Translations under genes and position numbers: made by a program
Part shown: positions 1-14,619 of the stretch, one piece after another
Position numbering within the stretch: position 1 is the first letter of the stretch
Layout: the number at the start of each line of letters is the position of its first letter
The notes under the pieces: generated by a model
What the model saw: only the letters and a program-made list of their open reading frames with translations
What the model was told of the DNA's origin: nothing
The model's database searches: none
Source: Channa striata
Taxonomy: Eukaryota > Chordata > Actinopteri > Anabantiformes > Channidae
NCBI GenBank assembly: GCA_033026295.1
Contig: CM065176.1
Span: 10,395,945 to 10,459,944, forward strand
Direction: 5' to 3'
Length of the DNA stretch: 64,000 nt

Positions 1-756
1 GCGAATACTCAGCTTCGATGTAGTTTTTCACCTCTAGAGAATTTTAAACAGTAATATGGAAATATACCCGAGTTGTCTCAGAAACTATAGAAGTTTTTCA
101 CTTATCCTTTTGTGCTTCCCCCTCCTTTCATAGTATTTTTAAAGCCTTTAATATCCTGGTGAAACAAACTACAGTTGCACATTTTTGCAGCTGATAAAAG
201 TGACAGCAGAAAGAGTTTTCAAAATTTTCCAAATTGGAAGCTGTGGTTACGCTGCATTTAGGACCACAAAGACACATCAATGATGGATTACTTCCAGTAC
301 GATCTCCTTGTCATACTGTGTAGTTTGACTGTGAATTTTCTTGTTCAAGCAACAAGAAATAGAACCTTAGTTCTTGTTAAATGTATTTAGATTCTAACAG
401 CTTGAACAGGTCAAGTTGTTCAAAGCCTATGTTTTAAAAGCACATGAGTGTGTGAAAAGTGACATGGAATGGTCTTTATTGTGTGTTGGTCAGCACATAC
501 AAACTCTGAAACACAGACATTTGCATCAGCTCATTTTCTGAACACGCCTCGTCTCTTTTTTCCCCCCCCGTCCTCTGGCACTTTTCTTTTAAAGTTTCTT
601 TCCTCTGCTGTTTCATCTCTCCCAGCATTCCCTGCAGTGTTTCCTCTTTAAGTGCTTCTGATTCACTAAGTGAGAGTTAGGCTGATTGGGGTGTCAGAAG
701 GCTTCAGGGCTAGACAGACACACATAGCATGCAGTACTGTGCAGATGCTGTATGGG

Positions 757-779
757 ACACACACACACACACACACACA
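757..779. repeat. (CA)n microsatellite
   Basis: About 11 uninterrupted AC units. Confidence 0.97.
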
Positions 780-1846
780 TCCAATCATGCAGTAACCAAC
801 ATTTCTCTTATGGCCATCTGGGACTTGAGACATCAGCATTGTGTAGCACACTTAAGAAATCACGTAATTGGACCGCTGTGGGTGCATGATGGTACGTGCA
901 TTGTTCCTGGGGTTAGAAGGACTGTTTTTTTAATGACAATAAGTTTTCCGTGCCTTTCTGCACACTTTCTTTGTCTGGTTACATGGGTACACATCAAAGG
1001 CACAAACAACATTAGTGACAACTACAATGCATGAGCGGGAATTCTCTCATTATGCTCTGCTACTGCTTTTTACTACCAATTAACCAGTATAGCCGGATGC
1101 TTGCAGACAAAACAGAGCCGCCAGTATCAGCACACTCATATTTTGACAAGTATTCACAAGCACATTTCTTTTCAAAAGCATGCGGTTGTATTTGAGTTTC
1201 TGAGGCTGCTGGACTCCTAAATAGACAAGGAAAGGGGAAGGTGGCAGCCCAGCATATGATTGACACCCCACACCCTTCTGTTTCTGTTTATACAAATATA
1301 CCTGTTCTAGGTTCAGTTTTTTTCTAAGGTCCGCTAGGTGACTGTTGCTAAGAATCTATTCTCTGGTTGTGCAGAATCGCTTTTCTTTCTTACCACTCCA
1401 TAAAACGTAGACTTATTATATTTTACCAGCATGTCAATTCACTAGCTGCCCTATTTCATTTTTCCAAGATAATGTATTCTCCCTTCAAAATATTCTCTGG
1501 AGCATCTGACAGACAATATGGGGCTCAGTGAATTCCTGAAGTCATAATCCAATTTCATAATTCAAAATTCCTCTTTCCTACCCGCTTGCCAAGCCGAGAG
1601 CAACAGAAGCACAGAGGGATATGTGCACTGGCGTGTAGACTGTCAGTGAGTGTGAGCAGAAGGGTTACCGATTTTGTACAGCCGGCTGCTCTGAATGTAA
1701 AATAAAATGCAGGTTTATAAACCTTTTTTTTTCAGGTGCTGTTGTGGCAATTTGCAGGTTTTGAAGCAACAGGTTTAAGGTCTTCTGTTTGGGTGTAGAG
1801 TTGTTTTCAGTGAGCTGCATAGACAAGTCTTTTGAAACATTATGGA

Positions 1847-1876
1847 ATTGGGTTATTCCACATGGAATAACCCAAT
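1847..1876. repeat. Perfect inverted repeat, 14-bp arms, 2-nt spacer
   Basis: The left arm attgggttattcca (1847-1860) is exactly reverse-complemented by tggaataacccaat (1863-1876). Only CA separates the arms. Function unknown. Confidence 0.95.
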
Positions 1877-4800
1877 GATTTTGTTTACATTCTTAGTCCC
1901 ATGTAATTAGGTCTAAAAGTTATCAAGATTCTCACTAGAATTCAGTCCAAGTTGTTTGTTTATAATTGACCATATCTGATAATTCTGCATTTCCTATATT
2001 TGTTTCTCATGAGAGTAAAAACACTGCATGTGAGCATGTGTGTCACCCTCAACCCGCTCGGTCTTTGCTAAAGCCTTACGTCGCTGTGGCTCATTTCTTG
2101 GCACTGAACTCAAAAGTCTTGGCATCCATTCATGGGTACACAAGCGTGATATTGAATCACACAAAGAGAGAGAGAGGGCTCTGATTTCCCTGCTGGGTTT
2201 GCCTTCTGTAGCCTCTTGCTGTCACCCTAACATTGGGTGGCTTGGAAAACACATCATGGCCAGAGGAAGAACACCCAGATGATGAGTCCGAAAAGCACTG
2301 GTAGACCAGTAAGACAATGCTAGCACTCCCAATGCCATCTTATTGCCCGTGCGTTTGTTTTTGTAAAAGTGAGACATTTTAGGCCACATGTGAGATGACA
2401 AAAGTGCAAGTTTGACTGTCAATAAGAGAGAAGCTGTAACATTATTGAAAAAATATTTAAAATGAAAACTGATTGCAGTGAGTCAGTAGTTCTCTGGTGG
2501 AAGAGATTTTTTCTATAATCATTCTTCAAAGTAGGTAAATAATGTATTTCAGCCATGGTGACTGTCTAATATGCATTGATTAGCACGCTGGCTCATTGAC
2601 TAGCAAATGATAGTGTATGTCCAGCGTGACGAGTCACGTACGTGTGAATGATGCAGCAGGAGCAAAGGCTGTGACAGCACAGGAAGACAATGTTCCTTTA
2701 TATGAAACCTTATAGAAATGTATTGTTGCACGCTATACACGGCAGAACTGCATCCCCAGCAGGGCTGTCTGCATTTTATACGGTGATCATGCTTAAGTCA
2801 CAGATAGAAAATCAATTCCGGCTTTCCTGCAAGCCAGGCTTGCGTATCACCCTCATTATTGTAGCGATTTGATACATGAACACACTAAATTCCATCACTT
2901 CATGCATTGCACTTATTGCTTTGCTAGTGCACTGCTGGACCGCTGTCAAGAATTAAATCATAATCTGCAAATGCTGGGTAGATACAGGGTGAGGGGAAGC
3001 CTGTAAAATTCTGGCACCGGAGCATCCTCATCCTTTTGTACACGCATGATGAGAAAACTGCGTTGTGCGATTCGGCTGCTGCTTTGCTGCCTTGTCAAGT
3101 TGATTAGTAACCCCCATCATGAGAGGAATGAGCTAACTGTCCATGTGTCTCACTATAAGTGCCAGGGCTTCTTTCATGCCGTCAGGGAATCAATGGTGAC
3201 TTGTTTCTGCATGTGGCACTTTTTTCTTTCCTTGTTTTCTGCGGAGGTGGTGTGCAAATCGATGGCTTTGAACCCAGATCAACAGCAATTCAGATGGGAG
3301 CCAGCCATTTAATGAAATCCGGCCCACCAGAGACAAACTCAGCCAATTTGGTTGATGCAGAGAAATGTGATGTTTAAGATGTAGATTGCTTAGATTTTTA
3401 TTTTTTATTTAGCATGCCCACCAAGCACACCGTAAGTGCATTCACTTAAAATATGCTGAGATGCTAAGATTCACTGTGAAATTACACTAGGTTGAATGCT
3501 TGCCCATTTAGTGTCACCCTACTGCTCTATGTAAGTGAACTGTCTGTGCCAAGGCAATTACTTAAACCTGACCCAGGAAGACAGAGAGGATTCAGAGGGG
3601 CTCTGGACGTAGTGGCTGAAATCTGTAATCTGGAAATGAAAACCGTGAAGCAGTGGTCCAGCTCAAATGTGGGAAAAAACCTTGACTCTTAAATCTGAAC
3701 TGCCGGGACCAAAGCACACAGCCACTCACCGATAATACAGTATGATTACAGAGGTGCTGTGTCTGAGCTTTAGACTCGAGGCATCAGACTTAATTCTCTC
3801 AATTTTCCCCCTTTCTTTCAACCTTTATTAAATATACTGTTTCACCAACTTATTGTCATGGGGGCTGATAGCAGCTCTTTGTACTTTACCGAGAGGAAAG
3901 TGATGCTCCAGAGTCATACATTCTTATTCACCTTCTATAAGCTGAGCTCTCTGAGGCCACGTCCGACGTAATGTGGATAAACTTTAGGACCCCATTTAGG
4001 TGTTAGAGGCAGAGATTGTTCTCTAGAAGCTTGCAGTAAACAATGGAAAATGCTCACATTTCTTCTGCAGGCTGCTGATTGTCTCTGTAATCACTATGTT
4101 TGTGCTTCAGTGCAGGTTCTTGTTAATTTATGTGTTGTACACAACTATCAAAAGTGTTTATCCTTTTATGGTGCCTAAGTCAATTTGCTAGTTTGCTGAA
4201 TGTCTGAATTTATGTTAAACAAAAACATAGAAAGTTTCACTTTTTTTGTTTTTCAATGAATTTAGCTATTTCCTGACTTGTGCTTCATGTTTGAAATGGC
4301 AACTTTAGACACTGGCGAACTATGATTTTCCATAGTTCATATGAAAGAATTATTTTCTTTGACTCTAAATGACTCTGAGGGAAATGTAAATGTTGTTTCT
4401 TGATGTTTCGTGAATATACAGTAAAAGCATTCATTATTGTGGTGTTAAATTTACCACTAAAAGTTTTCAGACTGGTTTAATAGGGCAATGTTTTGATGAA
4501 GGGCTTCCTGTATCCAGCATATATGTAATGCATCATTTTTTTGGCTGTGTATGTGTTATACAAATACCAGCTTGTCTAGCACCACGAACAACTAAAACTT
4601 GCATTCCCCTGGCTAACCAGCTGTGTTCTTGTGTAAACCTTCACACCCATACAAACTAAGTAACACACAACGCTGACCCTTGGTACATTTCCCCATCAGT
4701 TTATGGAGATGGCTGTGCTTTTCATGAGTGAACAATAGGTTTGAGTGGCATCGTGAGGGTTGCAGCAGGATTAGGCCTAACCTCCGAGGGCTCACTCCAA

Positions 4801-7800
4801 AGCCCCTTTTGTGCATGTTTGTGAATAGAAACATGGGTCCCTGAGATTGTCTGTCTGCCTGCCAGCCAGCTGTGTCCTACATGCCGTCTGCATTTCTGCT
4901 TCATCTGGAACAAGCATTTTGGGATTCTTACTCCTTTCCTTCTAGACCATTGGTCTGGTCTCTCTGGCCATTGGTTATGTTAGATTGTGTGCTATTTAGC
5001 AGCTGATTACTTGAGGTTTGTGTATTGTGCATAGATGAAAAGCTGGTTCTCCTTCTCGTGTTGAGCTGATTTTAACACGACCAAGGAGCTGACCTGATGC
5101 CTTGCTGTAGAGACCACTGAATCGGCCTCCGTCACCCTCTGCATGTTTGACAAAATAGACAAACGCTTTGATCTAGGATTTCACTGTAACCTCCCCTTTC
5201 CTCTGCTTCTCTAATCACCCATTTCAACTAGCTGAAAGCATCCGGCTAGTTGTTTGTCTTTTCAGTTGGCTGAGAAAACACAGAGGGAATCAACGAATCG
5301 TGGCAATCACGTTTTCAATGTAATTGGCTGCTTCAGCCAGTAATCATGTCGTAGAGCTCTCTGATAATAAGAGTGCATCTCCTCTTCCTGATTGTCTAAG
5401 GGCATCTCAGTAAGATGTTATCTTTCTTCCACCCGCTCTTGTTTTTAGAGTGAAGGAAGTGTAGGAGGGTGGGAGTCTCACCAGAGGGTTAGTCGTGCAT
5501 GAACAGAAAATTACCAGGAGTAATAACTTTCGCTTTGCGTTTGATTTTAGATTTAGCAATTACCTCCTGCCCTCTATTCATCTTTGGCATGCTGTGGGTT
5601 ATAAATTAATACGCAAGTAAGTTGCATGTGTGTGCACATGCTCACGTGCAAGTCATTTAACTTCGCTCTGTTTCTGAGAGCGTGCGTGCATGAGCAGCAG
5701 CCCACTCGATCTTTTGAGAAGTTGACCTGCTTTCTGGTGTCAAGCGCTAGCATGGTCAGGTGTGGTGAGTAGGTGCTCCTTTCATTCTGAGGAGCAAGCA
5801 TTTGACAGTATCAGTGTGCCATTAGGCTGCGTGATGGATGCTGCACAGGGTAGGAACAGATGGGTGGAGGCTGCTCAGGATGGAATTGGAAATGGAATTG
5901 AAGGGATACAGTATAGATTTACTGCACAAATTCATCCATCCACAAAAAAGATTTTCTAACAGAATGTTTTTCACGCTCGATTTTTATTGGTAGACAATGG
6001 AACATTAAACATGTGTACTGTATATTTCCCCAACTATACTAGCAACTTACGAGGACTAGTAAGAATTGTTGTTAACTATTTTAACACACTCGGGTGTGTA
6101 ATTGTTTGCATGCTTGTTCTACTCAGTCCTGTGTATCATTGGCGTGTTTGCGTTCCCGAACAACGAGCCTGCAGTGTATGCAAGTGTGTTTGCTATCCTC
6201 CTTGGTTGTTTGCCCGTGTTTGCAAGGATGAATACAAATTGGGCCGAGTTCCTTATGGCTAGAGAAGCTGTAGTGAGTAAGATTTCATCCCCTCTTTCCT
6301 CATTGTGTGATCTCTTCATACAGACGTTGCTCCGCTCCTGGCTGCCGTTTGGTGTTACTCATGTCCTCTGACACAGCCCTGAGTCATTTGATTTTGCATC
6401 ATGAGTAATATTGTCACCCCCTCTGCACTGTTTTCTTGACCCTCGATCCAAAGTGTGAGTGCTGCTGGCCTGTTGTCCTCAGCAATGAGGGCTGTTTGCG
6501 ATTTTGCCGCTCCGTATGCGACACTGCTGCTCGCCTTTGTTTTCTTTGACCCTCAGTTTAGCCTCAAGTAGTTTGGCTGGAGTTGGTGTTGCATCCCTTT
6601 CTTTCTGTGTCTCCTCTGGCCCTCTTTTTACCCCTACGTGATTGCTTTCTCTGGCAAATCCTCTTTTCCTTAGCTATGAAGTCCTTCCCACACCACATTT
6701 TATATCCTGCTGCTGAGAAATATCAAAAAAATGTAGAGAAAATGTGGCCCTTCTGCTCTTTTGCATCCCTCAGCATGTCCTTTTATTTCAGTTTCCCACT
6801 CCGTCCGCTTTCCCCCTCTTCCTTGTTACTTTCTTCTAACCTGTACGCTCTACTCATCCCCCAATCACAGACTTGCACCTTTGCCTTTGAGCAAGGTGGA
6901 CGAGGCTTATCGCTGCTCTGGCAAAGATTCATTCAGCCTCCGCTGTCCTTCTCCCCTCCATCCAGTCCTTTTACCCCTCATCTGCTGTCCTTCTCACCTC
7001 CCTGTGCTCCCCTCCATTCTCCTCTTCTTTCCAATTTCCTCTGCTCAAATGAGATGTTGTGTACAGAGTCGAGTGTGTACATTCCTTATCGCCAGCTCCT
7101 GTCCGGGTATTAGGTAGGGGAAATGGGTCCGTAATGAAACGGAGAATACTGCTGTCCAAATACACACCCGCCATTTTTGTATTTGGATGTGTATAAATGT
7201 GTATGTATGTGTGCATGTGCGTGCGCATTCTGGCATACAGCTGATTAAGGTCACCCTCCTTCTCATTTCTTTACGTTTGCCACTGTCCTCTCTTCTTTCT
7301 CTTCCTGTCTAGCTCCTTCAGCCTCTTCCTACTTCTTCTGTCTTTTACCATCTATGCTCATGCCTCCCACTGTCTCTGCCTTGGCTTTTGTCTTTCTCTG
7401 TCTAATGCATCGTTCTCGCTGCCTCCCGTGCTGTTTCTTTTACAGTGTACCGTAAGTTTGTCAAGTCTAATTGTTCATAAAGAATTTGGCTTTGTAAATG
7501 GTGTGTTTGCTGAGTGTTTATGTGTGGAACCGGCATCTGTATTTTAGCTTCTGTCATTCTTATCCACCAGCACACCCTCACCCTGCACTGTGGTCTGTTC
7601 CCTCTTTGCTCCGCTGTTCCTCATGCATAGTAAATGTGTTTAGCAACAGTGGAACAACAAATGCTTCGTTCTTCCTCCTGCTTCCCACATGGCTGTGTTG
7701 TCTGGCATGACAATTCTTCTGTCATTGCAGAACTTCCTGAGAATGTGCTTTCACTGAGCCCACATAAAGCAAGCGGGGCTTTTGTCTGTAGCAGTGACAG

Positions 7801-10397
7801 CCTTCCTCTATCGTTCTCTGGCACTTCACAACTTTCTACCCCTTTGGCATCCACTGATTATTCTTCGGGAGTCTGCTTTAAAGAGGTTTATAGCTTAATT
7901 GGATACCGGTGAGCTGCAAAGACTGTAATACCTATTAAAGTGTGTCAGATCAGTGACTGATAGACAGTCTTACAGTACTTGCGAGACATTGTTGACCCAT
8001 GTCGTTTATGACCACCGAGAATGACAAGTTTCATTCAGAAATGTGCCAAAGCTGTCGTGAAGCAATGTTTGTCACATTAAAATTAAGATTGTGTCACTTT
8101 TACACCATTCTCATGTTGACTTTTTCTCCTAAGATTTAACACAGATTTACCACAAATGGCAAAGTTTTCTGGGAAAATCAGCAGATTAAAGATGCCTCCA
8201 GTCCATGTTCGGAAAACAGTGAATGTATGGTTGCCTAGGGAGACGAAGGGTCCACAGATGGTGTATTGGACCATAAGAGGAGTGGAAGCCAATTCATATG
8301 TCTGTCCAGCATTGTGCTCTAGCTTCATATCTGTTCGTTTGGATTGGGTTAATCATGACAGAATGCTTCAGTTTGTTTGCATATGGTGCTATAACATAGT
8401 GTTTTGCTTTGATCAGAGGGCTGGAGTGATGAGAATTTAGTTGAGGGTCATAACATATTGCGTATCAGTCACAGATGAATAAAACATTGCAGCTCCTCTC
8501 CTTCCTCCCTTCCTAAAATATGGGAACATAAGGAGCCAGTTGAGGTAAAAAGGTAATATAACGTGAGAGGTTCTAATGCATTGTGGAGTGTAGAAATTAA
8601 AATAGAGGCTTAAGTTAGAACGCAAGGACTGTGAGCCTACTGTAGTTACAACAACAATTTAATCTGCACAAAATATTAATGTGTAATGATTATCCTAACA
8701 TGATTAATGATATCAAACCGATACAAATACAGGGTAGAATTAAAAGAAAACTAAAGTGGAACATGAAGGAGTTATGCTACTGGACTACAAGATACAAACT
8801 ATAACAAGATCAAACACAAAGAAAAGGGGGATTATTTAATTAAAGCCAAAGTCACAGCTAATGAAAGCACAACACCACAATCAGATCCGTTTTTGATCCC
8901 ACATCTGTCATTCAGCATTGAGCCAATTTATGCTTTGGTGTGTGTCTGCCTGTTTTTTTAAGGATGTTGCCAAGCAGTCAGGCACAGAAGCCTGAGATAT
9001 TTTCACACCATGCTTGGACATGTTAAGATCTGGATGTGCAAAACAGTGGGGGAAAAAAATTGATTGAGGCCTTTTCTGTGTTTAAACACTAAACACGTGG
9101 GGCATCTATTCAATTAAGCTCATAAAAATGATTTTGTTTGCACCCTCTGCTCACTGCACTAGTGTCATCTCCCTCGACAAGTGCTTAAAAATGGAAGCAG
9201 GGCTGTCAGATTGCTTTCCCAATTACTCCCATACCAAGATGCAGCATTAGTTTTATTTATTTCCTTCTTGTTGTTTGACAGACTCCTCTTGTTTGATGTC
9301 TTTGATTTGTATAAATACCTTGTTTTTTAGGTTCTTTTTTTTGTTTCACATCAGGAATCTGACGCGTATGCTAAATGGATCACAGAGTTTTGGGCGTGTG
9401 GAGAAACGATTTACAAAACCAGTAAGCAACTTAGCGTAAGTCACAAACAGAATCCCAAATAGAGGGTTGCTACACATTTCCATTTAAATACACATCATAT
9501 CTAAATGTGTATTTCAAATGTGTGATTCTTAGTTATTATTTCTATATCGATAGTTAGAATCAGATTTAGAGTAAATTCTTAGTACAATGTAAACAAGTGG
9601 ACTCACAAATATGATCTGTTTTAACATTTAACAGTGTTTGGGATTGAATTTGGCCAATAGTGTAGAGCAGGAATAGTATAAGTATCACGCAGACAGTTTT
9701 CAATGACGTGCCGAACTCAACTACAGCAGTTGAGTTAAGTGTAACATACACACCCTCAAACTGCTGCTGTTTGCAGATGGCACATAGACATATACACAAG
9801 CATACAGAATTTTTAATTTCTGCTGAGGTCTTTCCCTCCTCTCTGTGTGGTTAACGGGTCTCCTCCCTGACACAGCTTTGCTTTTCATTTTCAGACCATC
9901 ACAAGAATTGACGACCAGCGGCTAATGTTGTTGTCATATTTGCGGCATGGCTGTCCTCTGCTTATTCTTGGGGGCCCTGCGTTCTCCTTATTGGGGATCT
10001 CTTCTTCGTGACTTAGTCAGGGTCAGCACATGATTTCGGTTGCAGGATGAATCCCATGAATACACGGTGATGTGGGAGTAGAATCACATTCGAATTTCAT
10101 ATATTTGTTTCCTCAGGTTTTATATAATTCTGTTTATTATGCGAACAGCGGTTTGTTTTTAGTTTGTTTTACGAGGCAGCTCCCTCTTCAGCACCCATAA
10201 CCAGTTTCGTTTAGAATGTGGTGCATTTTATGTATTTGTGTATTTTATTTAAGCTCTATGAAGGATACATAAGTATATAATAACGCTGTGACTGAATTCA
10301 TCTGATGAACAAACGCACTAAGGAATTCTTAAGGATACTGAATTTGAACCAACGACCAAAGGTTGGTGTGATGAAAGGACCGTTAGAAGAAAAAGCT

Positions 10398-10434
10398 GAG
10401 GAGGAGGAGACAAGACAAGACGAGACAAGACATG
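10398..10434. repeat. GAGGA and GACAA short tandem repeats
   Basis: A purine-rich stretch with gag units followed by four imperfect acaag/agaca units. Confidence 0.8.
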
Positions 10435-10632
10435 ACGGAGTTGGCCTGCCTAAGGTTGTCACGGTTTCCCAGGAGTGATGACACCTTAAGACAAATCGAG
10501 GCCCAGTTGCTTCCCTGGCCGCTCGTATAAGTTCCTTGATCATAAATAGCCGGGGCTGCAGTGCTGGGTGGAGGTGGTTTGTCATCAGGCCTGGCCCCAG
10601 CCGGGGCACCGAATCCCAGACAAGAAGGGAAT

Positions 10633-10652
10633 TTATCACTGTACAGTGATAA
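10633..10652. repeat. Perfect 20-bp palindrome
   Basis: ttatcactgtacagtgataa reads the same on both strands and is flanked on both sides by gacaag or agacaag. Function unknown. Confidence 0.95.
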
Positions 10653-11865
10653 GACAAGGCTATTATTGTTTCTGTCCTCCTCCTTCTTCTCCCTCTCCCT
10701 TGTTCTCCCTTCTCCTATCCTCTGTTCCCTCGTCCTGACTTCTTCCATCCTTTAGTCTCGTATTGTAACCTCTCGCCGCCACTACACGCTGGATTTTTTT
10801 AACCTTTTTCTTCTTTTAGCTCCCGTTCTCTTAATTATGTCCGTCCTTCCTCCTTCACCATCCTTCTTGCTCTTGCTCTCATTTGCTCAGCACAAAGGCA
10901 ATATCATCAGGAAAGTAATGACACTTAGGGAAGATGGTAATCAGATACTCGGTGGAGGATAATGACCACGCTGGGGTTCTACACGGAAGCCATATTCATG
11001 TATTAATTGCTGCCGGGGTATCAGGTGGCTGCAGAGAGTGATTGAGAGGAAGAGAGACAGAAGTGGGGGAGGACAGGTGGAAAATATAAAAGGAGTGTTG
11101 GAAGTGCAAGAACACGGTGGTAAGAGAAGAAAGGGAAATGGAGAATGGTCTGTGAGGGAGTCATAAGCGAGAGGAGCAGAGAATAAACAATAAGGTTATT
11201 TAGGGGTCAGTCTTGTCTCAAGTGTTTAGAGGTTTCTAAAAAACCATTTGTCTCTTTTAGCGAAGCAGAGCTAAACTACTTTTCCTCTCTCGCTTTCCAT
11301 TTTCTGACACCTGTATCCTCTTCTTCTTATTGCTTCCACAAAAAAAAGTGTCATTTTTTCCCCTCCTTTTTATCTAGCTCACAAAGCCTGGTGCCATAAG
11401 ACTTGAAGCCCGGGCCTTGACTCTCAAGTTTATCTAGTGTCTGTTTTTTTGGATCCAGGCGTAGTGCAGACACCCCAGGCTCCCCTCTCATTGTCTCCCA
11501 GTGCGGCAGCCGAGATGTCAGGAGCTCAGAAGATGGATGAATTATCGCAGAAAGGTCTCCTCCAGCATTCCCACCTCGTTTAGATGCTCCGTTCGCCTCT
11601 GACTCGTGCTAACAGCGTGACAGTGCGTTAGCCTAGCACCGAGGCCCTCGCCGCCTCCCTTTCTTTGTTTACAAATGTATGCTAATGAGTGAGGGGGCTC
11701 GAGGAAGCGTGCGACCCGTGTGTGCTCGCTTTAATTCCTTCCCCGTGACACATCAGCTGTGACAGTTGTGCTTCTGCGGCGGCTCAGAGTAGCCTCTTAT
11801 CTGCTCTGCTGTGATTGGAGCAGCTGCCTCTGGGTGTCACTGGCAACTGTAGGGATTGCTTAGTA

Positions 11866-11890
11866 GTGTGTGTGTGTGTGTGTGTGTGTG
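11866..11890. repeat. (TG)n microsatellite
   Basis: About 12 uninterrupted GT units. Confidence 0.97.
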
Positions 11891-14619
11891 CATACAGTAT
11901 GTATGTGTACACCCACTCACAGGCCCAGGCAAAACCCTGGATACTGAGAACTCTGGACACTTTTAAGCCTTTATTATAGATTACGCACTGATGCACATAA
12001 AATATACAGAGCCATCAAGTTATCTCATTTGCATTTGTGTGAGGGAGTGTGTGTCACTTGATCTGGTTAGTCCATCCACTTAGGGTGTACTGTCTGTACG
12101 TGAGTGTCTGCTATAGCTTGCCCTTTTCTCTTCTGTCTCACTCTCTATTGCTCTTTCGCTTCTTTCTCTCATTTTTGGATATTTTTGTATCGTTGACCGT
12201 GATTAAACTGATTCCTTTTGCACTCGGTCTCTATGACAACCCAACATAGGGCCGAAGTAGAAACGTATAGGTCTTTAGACAGCGAGTGGAGTTCACGGAG
12301 ACCCTGTGTGCCAAGAGGCAGGACGAGATGTGTAGAGGCAGACAGCCATTTAGAGGTGAGCCGGGCGAGTGGGCTGGCGGGTCGCGCTGGGATCGTGCTG
12401 TTTGGCCAAATACCAACTAGACAGAATTATCTGAGCTTTTAGTCTTTGTCCAATGTGACCTCTGAGTTGCCAGCTAACTAGTCTCTGCAAAGATCCATAC
12501 CATGCTTAGTCTAGAATAGTAAGCGAGATTTATCAGATGGGGAAAACTATACCTAACAACAGCGAAATATCCTGCACGTTGCTTTCTTGTTGTATTGTGG
12601 CTTTATTCTATCACCTTCTAGGCCCTCAATAGTCAGATGAGTGTAGAAATATATTTGTGTTTGAAATAAAATGAAGGTTGGAGGCACTTCCTGGCTTTGA
12701 CTACTTAATGGAGCTCTTTACATTTCCCCACAAAGATAAGTAGTGATAAAATGCATTAATAGAAGGTCAAAGAATGTCTCTTGCATTTGTACATGTACTG
12801 CTATAGATGCTATGAACATAAGCAGCTTTTGGCTTTCATTCTGAATGCAGCAGACCTCACACTGATCTCAGTTGTTGTAAATTGCCAAACTCATCTACTC
12901 TGAAATGCAAATGTATAACTGATTGTTACATTTATGCACATTTTTCACACACAAGCGTGTAGGCTTGCGAGTGTGTGTGTATTTGTAGCTTGACACTGCA
13001 ATAAGGTCATTCCATTTTCTTTCAGGCTATCTATTAATCTTTGAGTGCACTGTGCCTTGGGGCTCAGATTTTATGTTTGTCTCCATCCAAGGCTTTTTTT
13101 TTGTTATTTGAATTTTCCTAAGTGCCATCTTTAGTGAGCTATTAGTGGAGTGCAAAACATTACGGGAACTTGAAGGAAAGGGTAGAAATGAGAGAGGGAG
13201 TGGGACCTCTCTGCCCCTGACCCATATTACCACACATTAAGCATCTCTGGAATCTCTGCCTACACACCCACGGGCCAACAAGCACACTTCCTTTCTACAT
13301 GTACATCCTCTTTCACTCCACTTTTCCATCAAGTTCACCCTGCCTCTCCTCTGCCTCAGTCACAGTGCCTTTGTCTCTGTTTATCCCATCTCTAAAGCCT
13401 TGTTATGCCTCCTGTCTTAATGCACTTTTGCTTTCCTCAGAAGCCGGCGTTGTTAAAGCTGAACTAAAGGCCAGAGAGTGCAGCACACAGAACCAGGCCT
13501 ATTCATCAGTGTCACAGCAGCCCTCCACTCTGCTTCATTACTGACTGGCTAATGGCACAGATCAGTGCAGTTTATTTGCTATAATTAGCTCCATTTGGCC
13601 AGCACAGCCCCAATGCAGCCTGCTACGCTTACGCTGCCCCCCGCCATGTCACCCTGTGTGCGTGTATGCGCAAATGCATGTCTGTTGGGCTTGAAAGAGT
13701 CATTAAGAAACTATACTGGCACATCAGTTTGACATCCTCCATTGCCTTGTGTCATCAGTCTTCTAATGCCATTTCTGATTGCAGAGGGAGAAGCCACAAG
13801 CCTTGCAAAACTTTATAAACTACCACAAAATGTTGCAGAGTTTATTCGAAATGCGCTGCAGAGGCGGAAGGTGGAAAAGAAGGAATTAGTGGGTGACTAA
13901 GTCGGTCAGTGAATGGCTGACTGAGTAATGAGTGACTGAATGGGTGAACATACGAGCAAGTAGGGAACAGTAAACTCTCTCTCTGAGTGCTTGTAACCTC
14001 TTCTTTACTTTCTTTGTCTTTCAACCAGACACTTGTGTTTGCATCCCACTCAACACCCCCCCACCAGCGCACCACTATTCCATTTGACTTCCAGTTAAGT
14101 CTCCTCCAACGTATCAGTCTGGCACCCTGCCCCCCCTCCTCACTGCCTCCTCTTTTTGTCTTTCTTCAATTCCTATAGTCATAAAAGCCGCAGCTTCTTG
14201 TTCAGTCATCCTGTGCAATTTTAATGTTGTTCCTCATTGGAAGAAAAAAAGGCAAAGGTTGTATTTAGTGGTCTAACACAATGTCTCGCAGAGAAGAAGT
14301 ACAATGTGCGTCACTGAGGTGGAGCCACGAGGTACTCACAGAGTAGAGGACAGCTCAGCCCTGTCAATAATTTACATAGAGCATGATGCTGCTGTGCACT
14401 TTCTGTAACTCGTTTGTCTGTTTTTGCTTTTAGACATTAGTTCCTGTGTCTGTACTTAATTATTGCCCTAAGATCCTCACACTTTTTGTTTCACATCCAT
14501 CACTTTTACTTGTTCTTTATGTAGTGTAAGAATAAAGTGAATTCCCTGTTCATTTGGTTCCAATTTTTCCGGTAAACTGGCTCATTGAAGTAAGCTTTCT
14601 ACTCCTCCGAAAAGCAAAT

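Noticed and set aside
6583..7113. 176-residue open frame, plus strand
   Set aside because: The product is dominated by Ser, Pro, Leu and Phe from a pyrimidine-rich (CT) stretch. Low complexity with no family resemblance.
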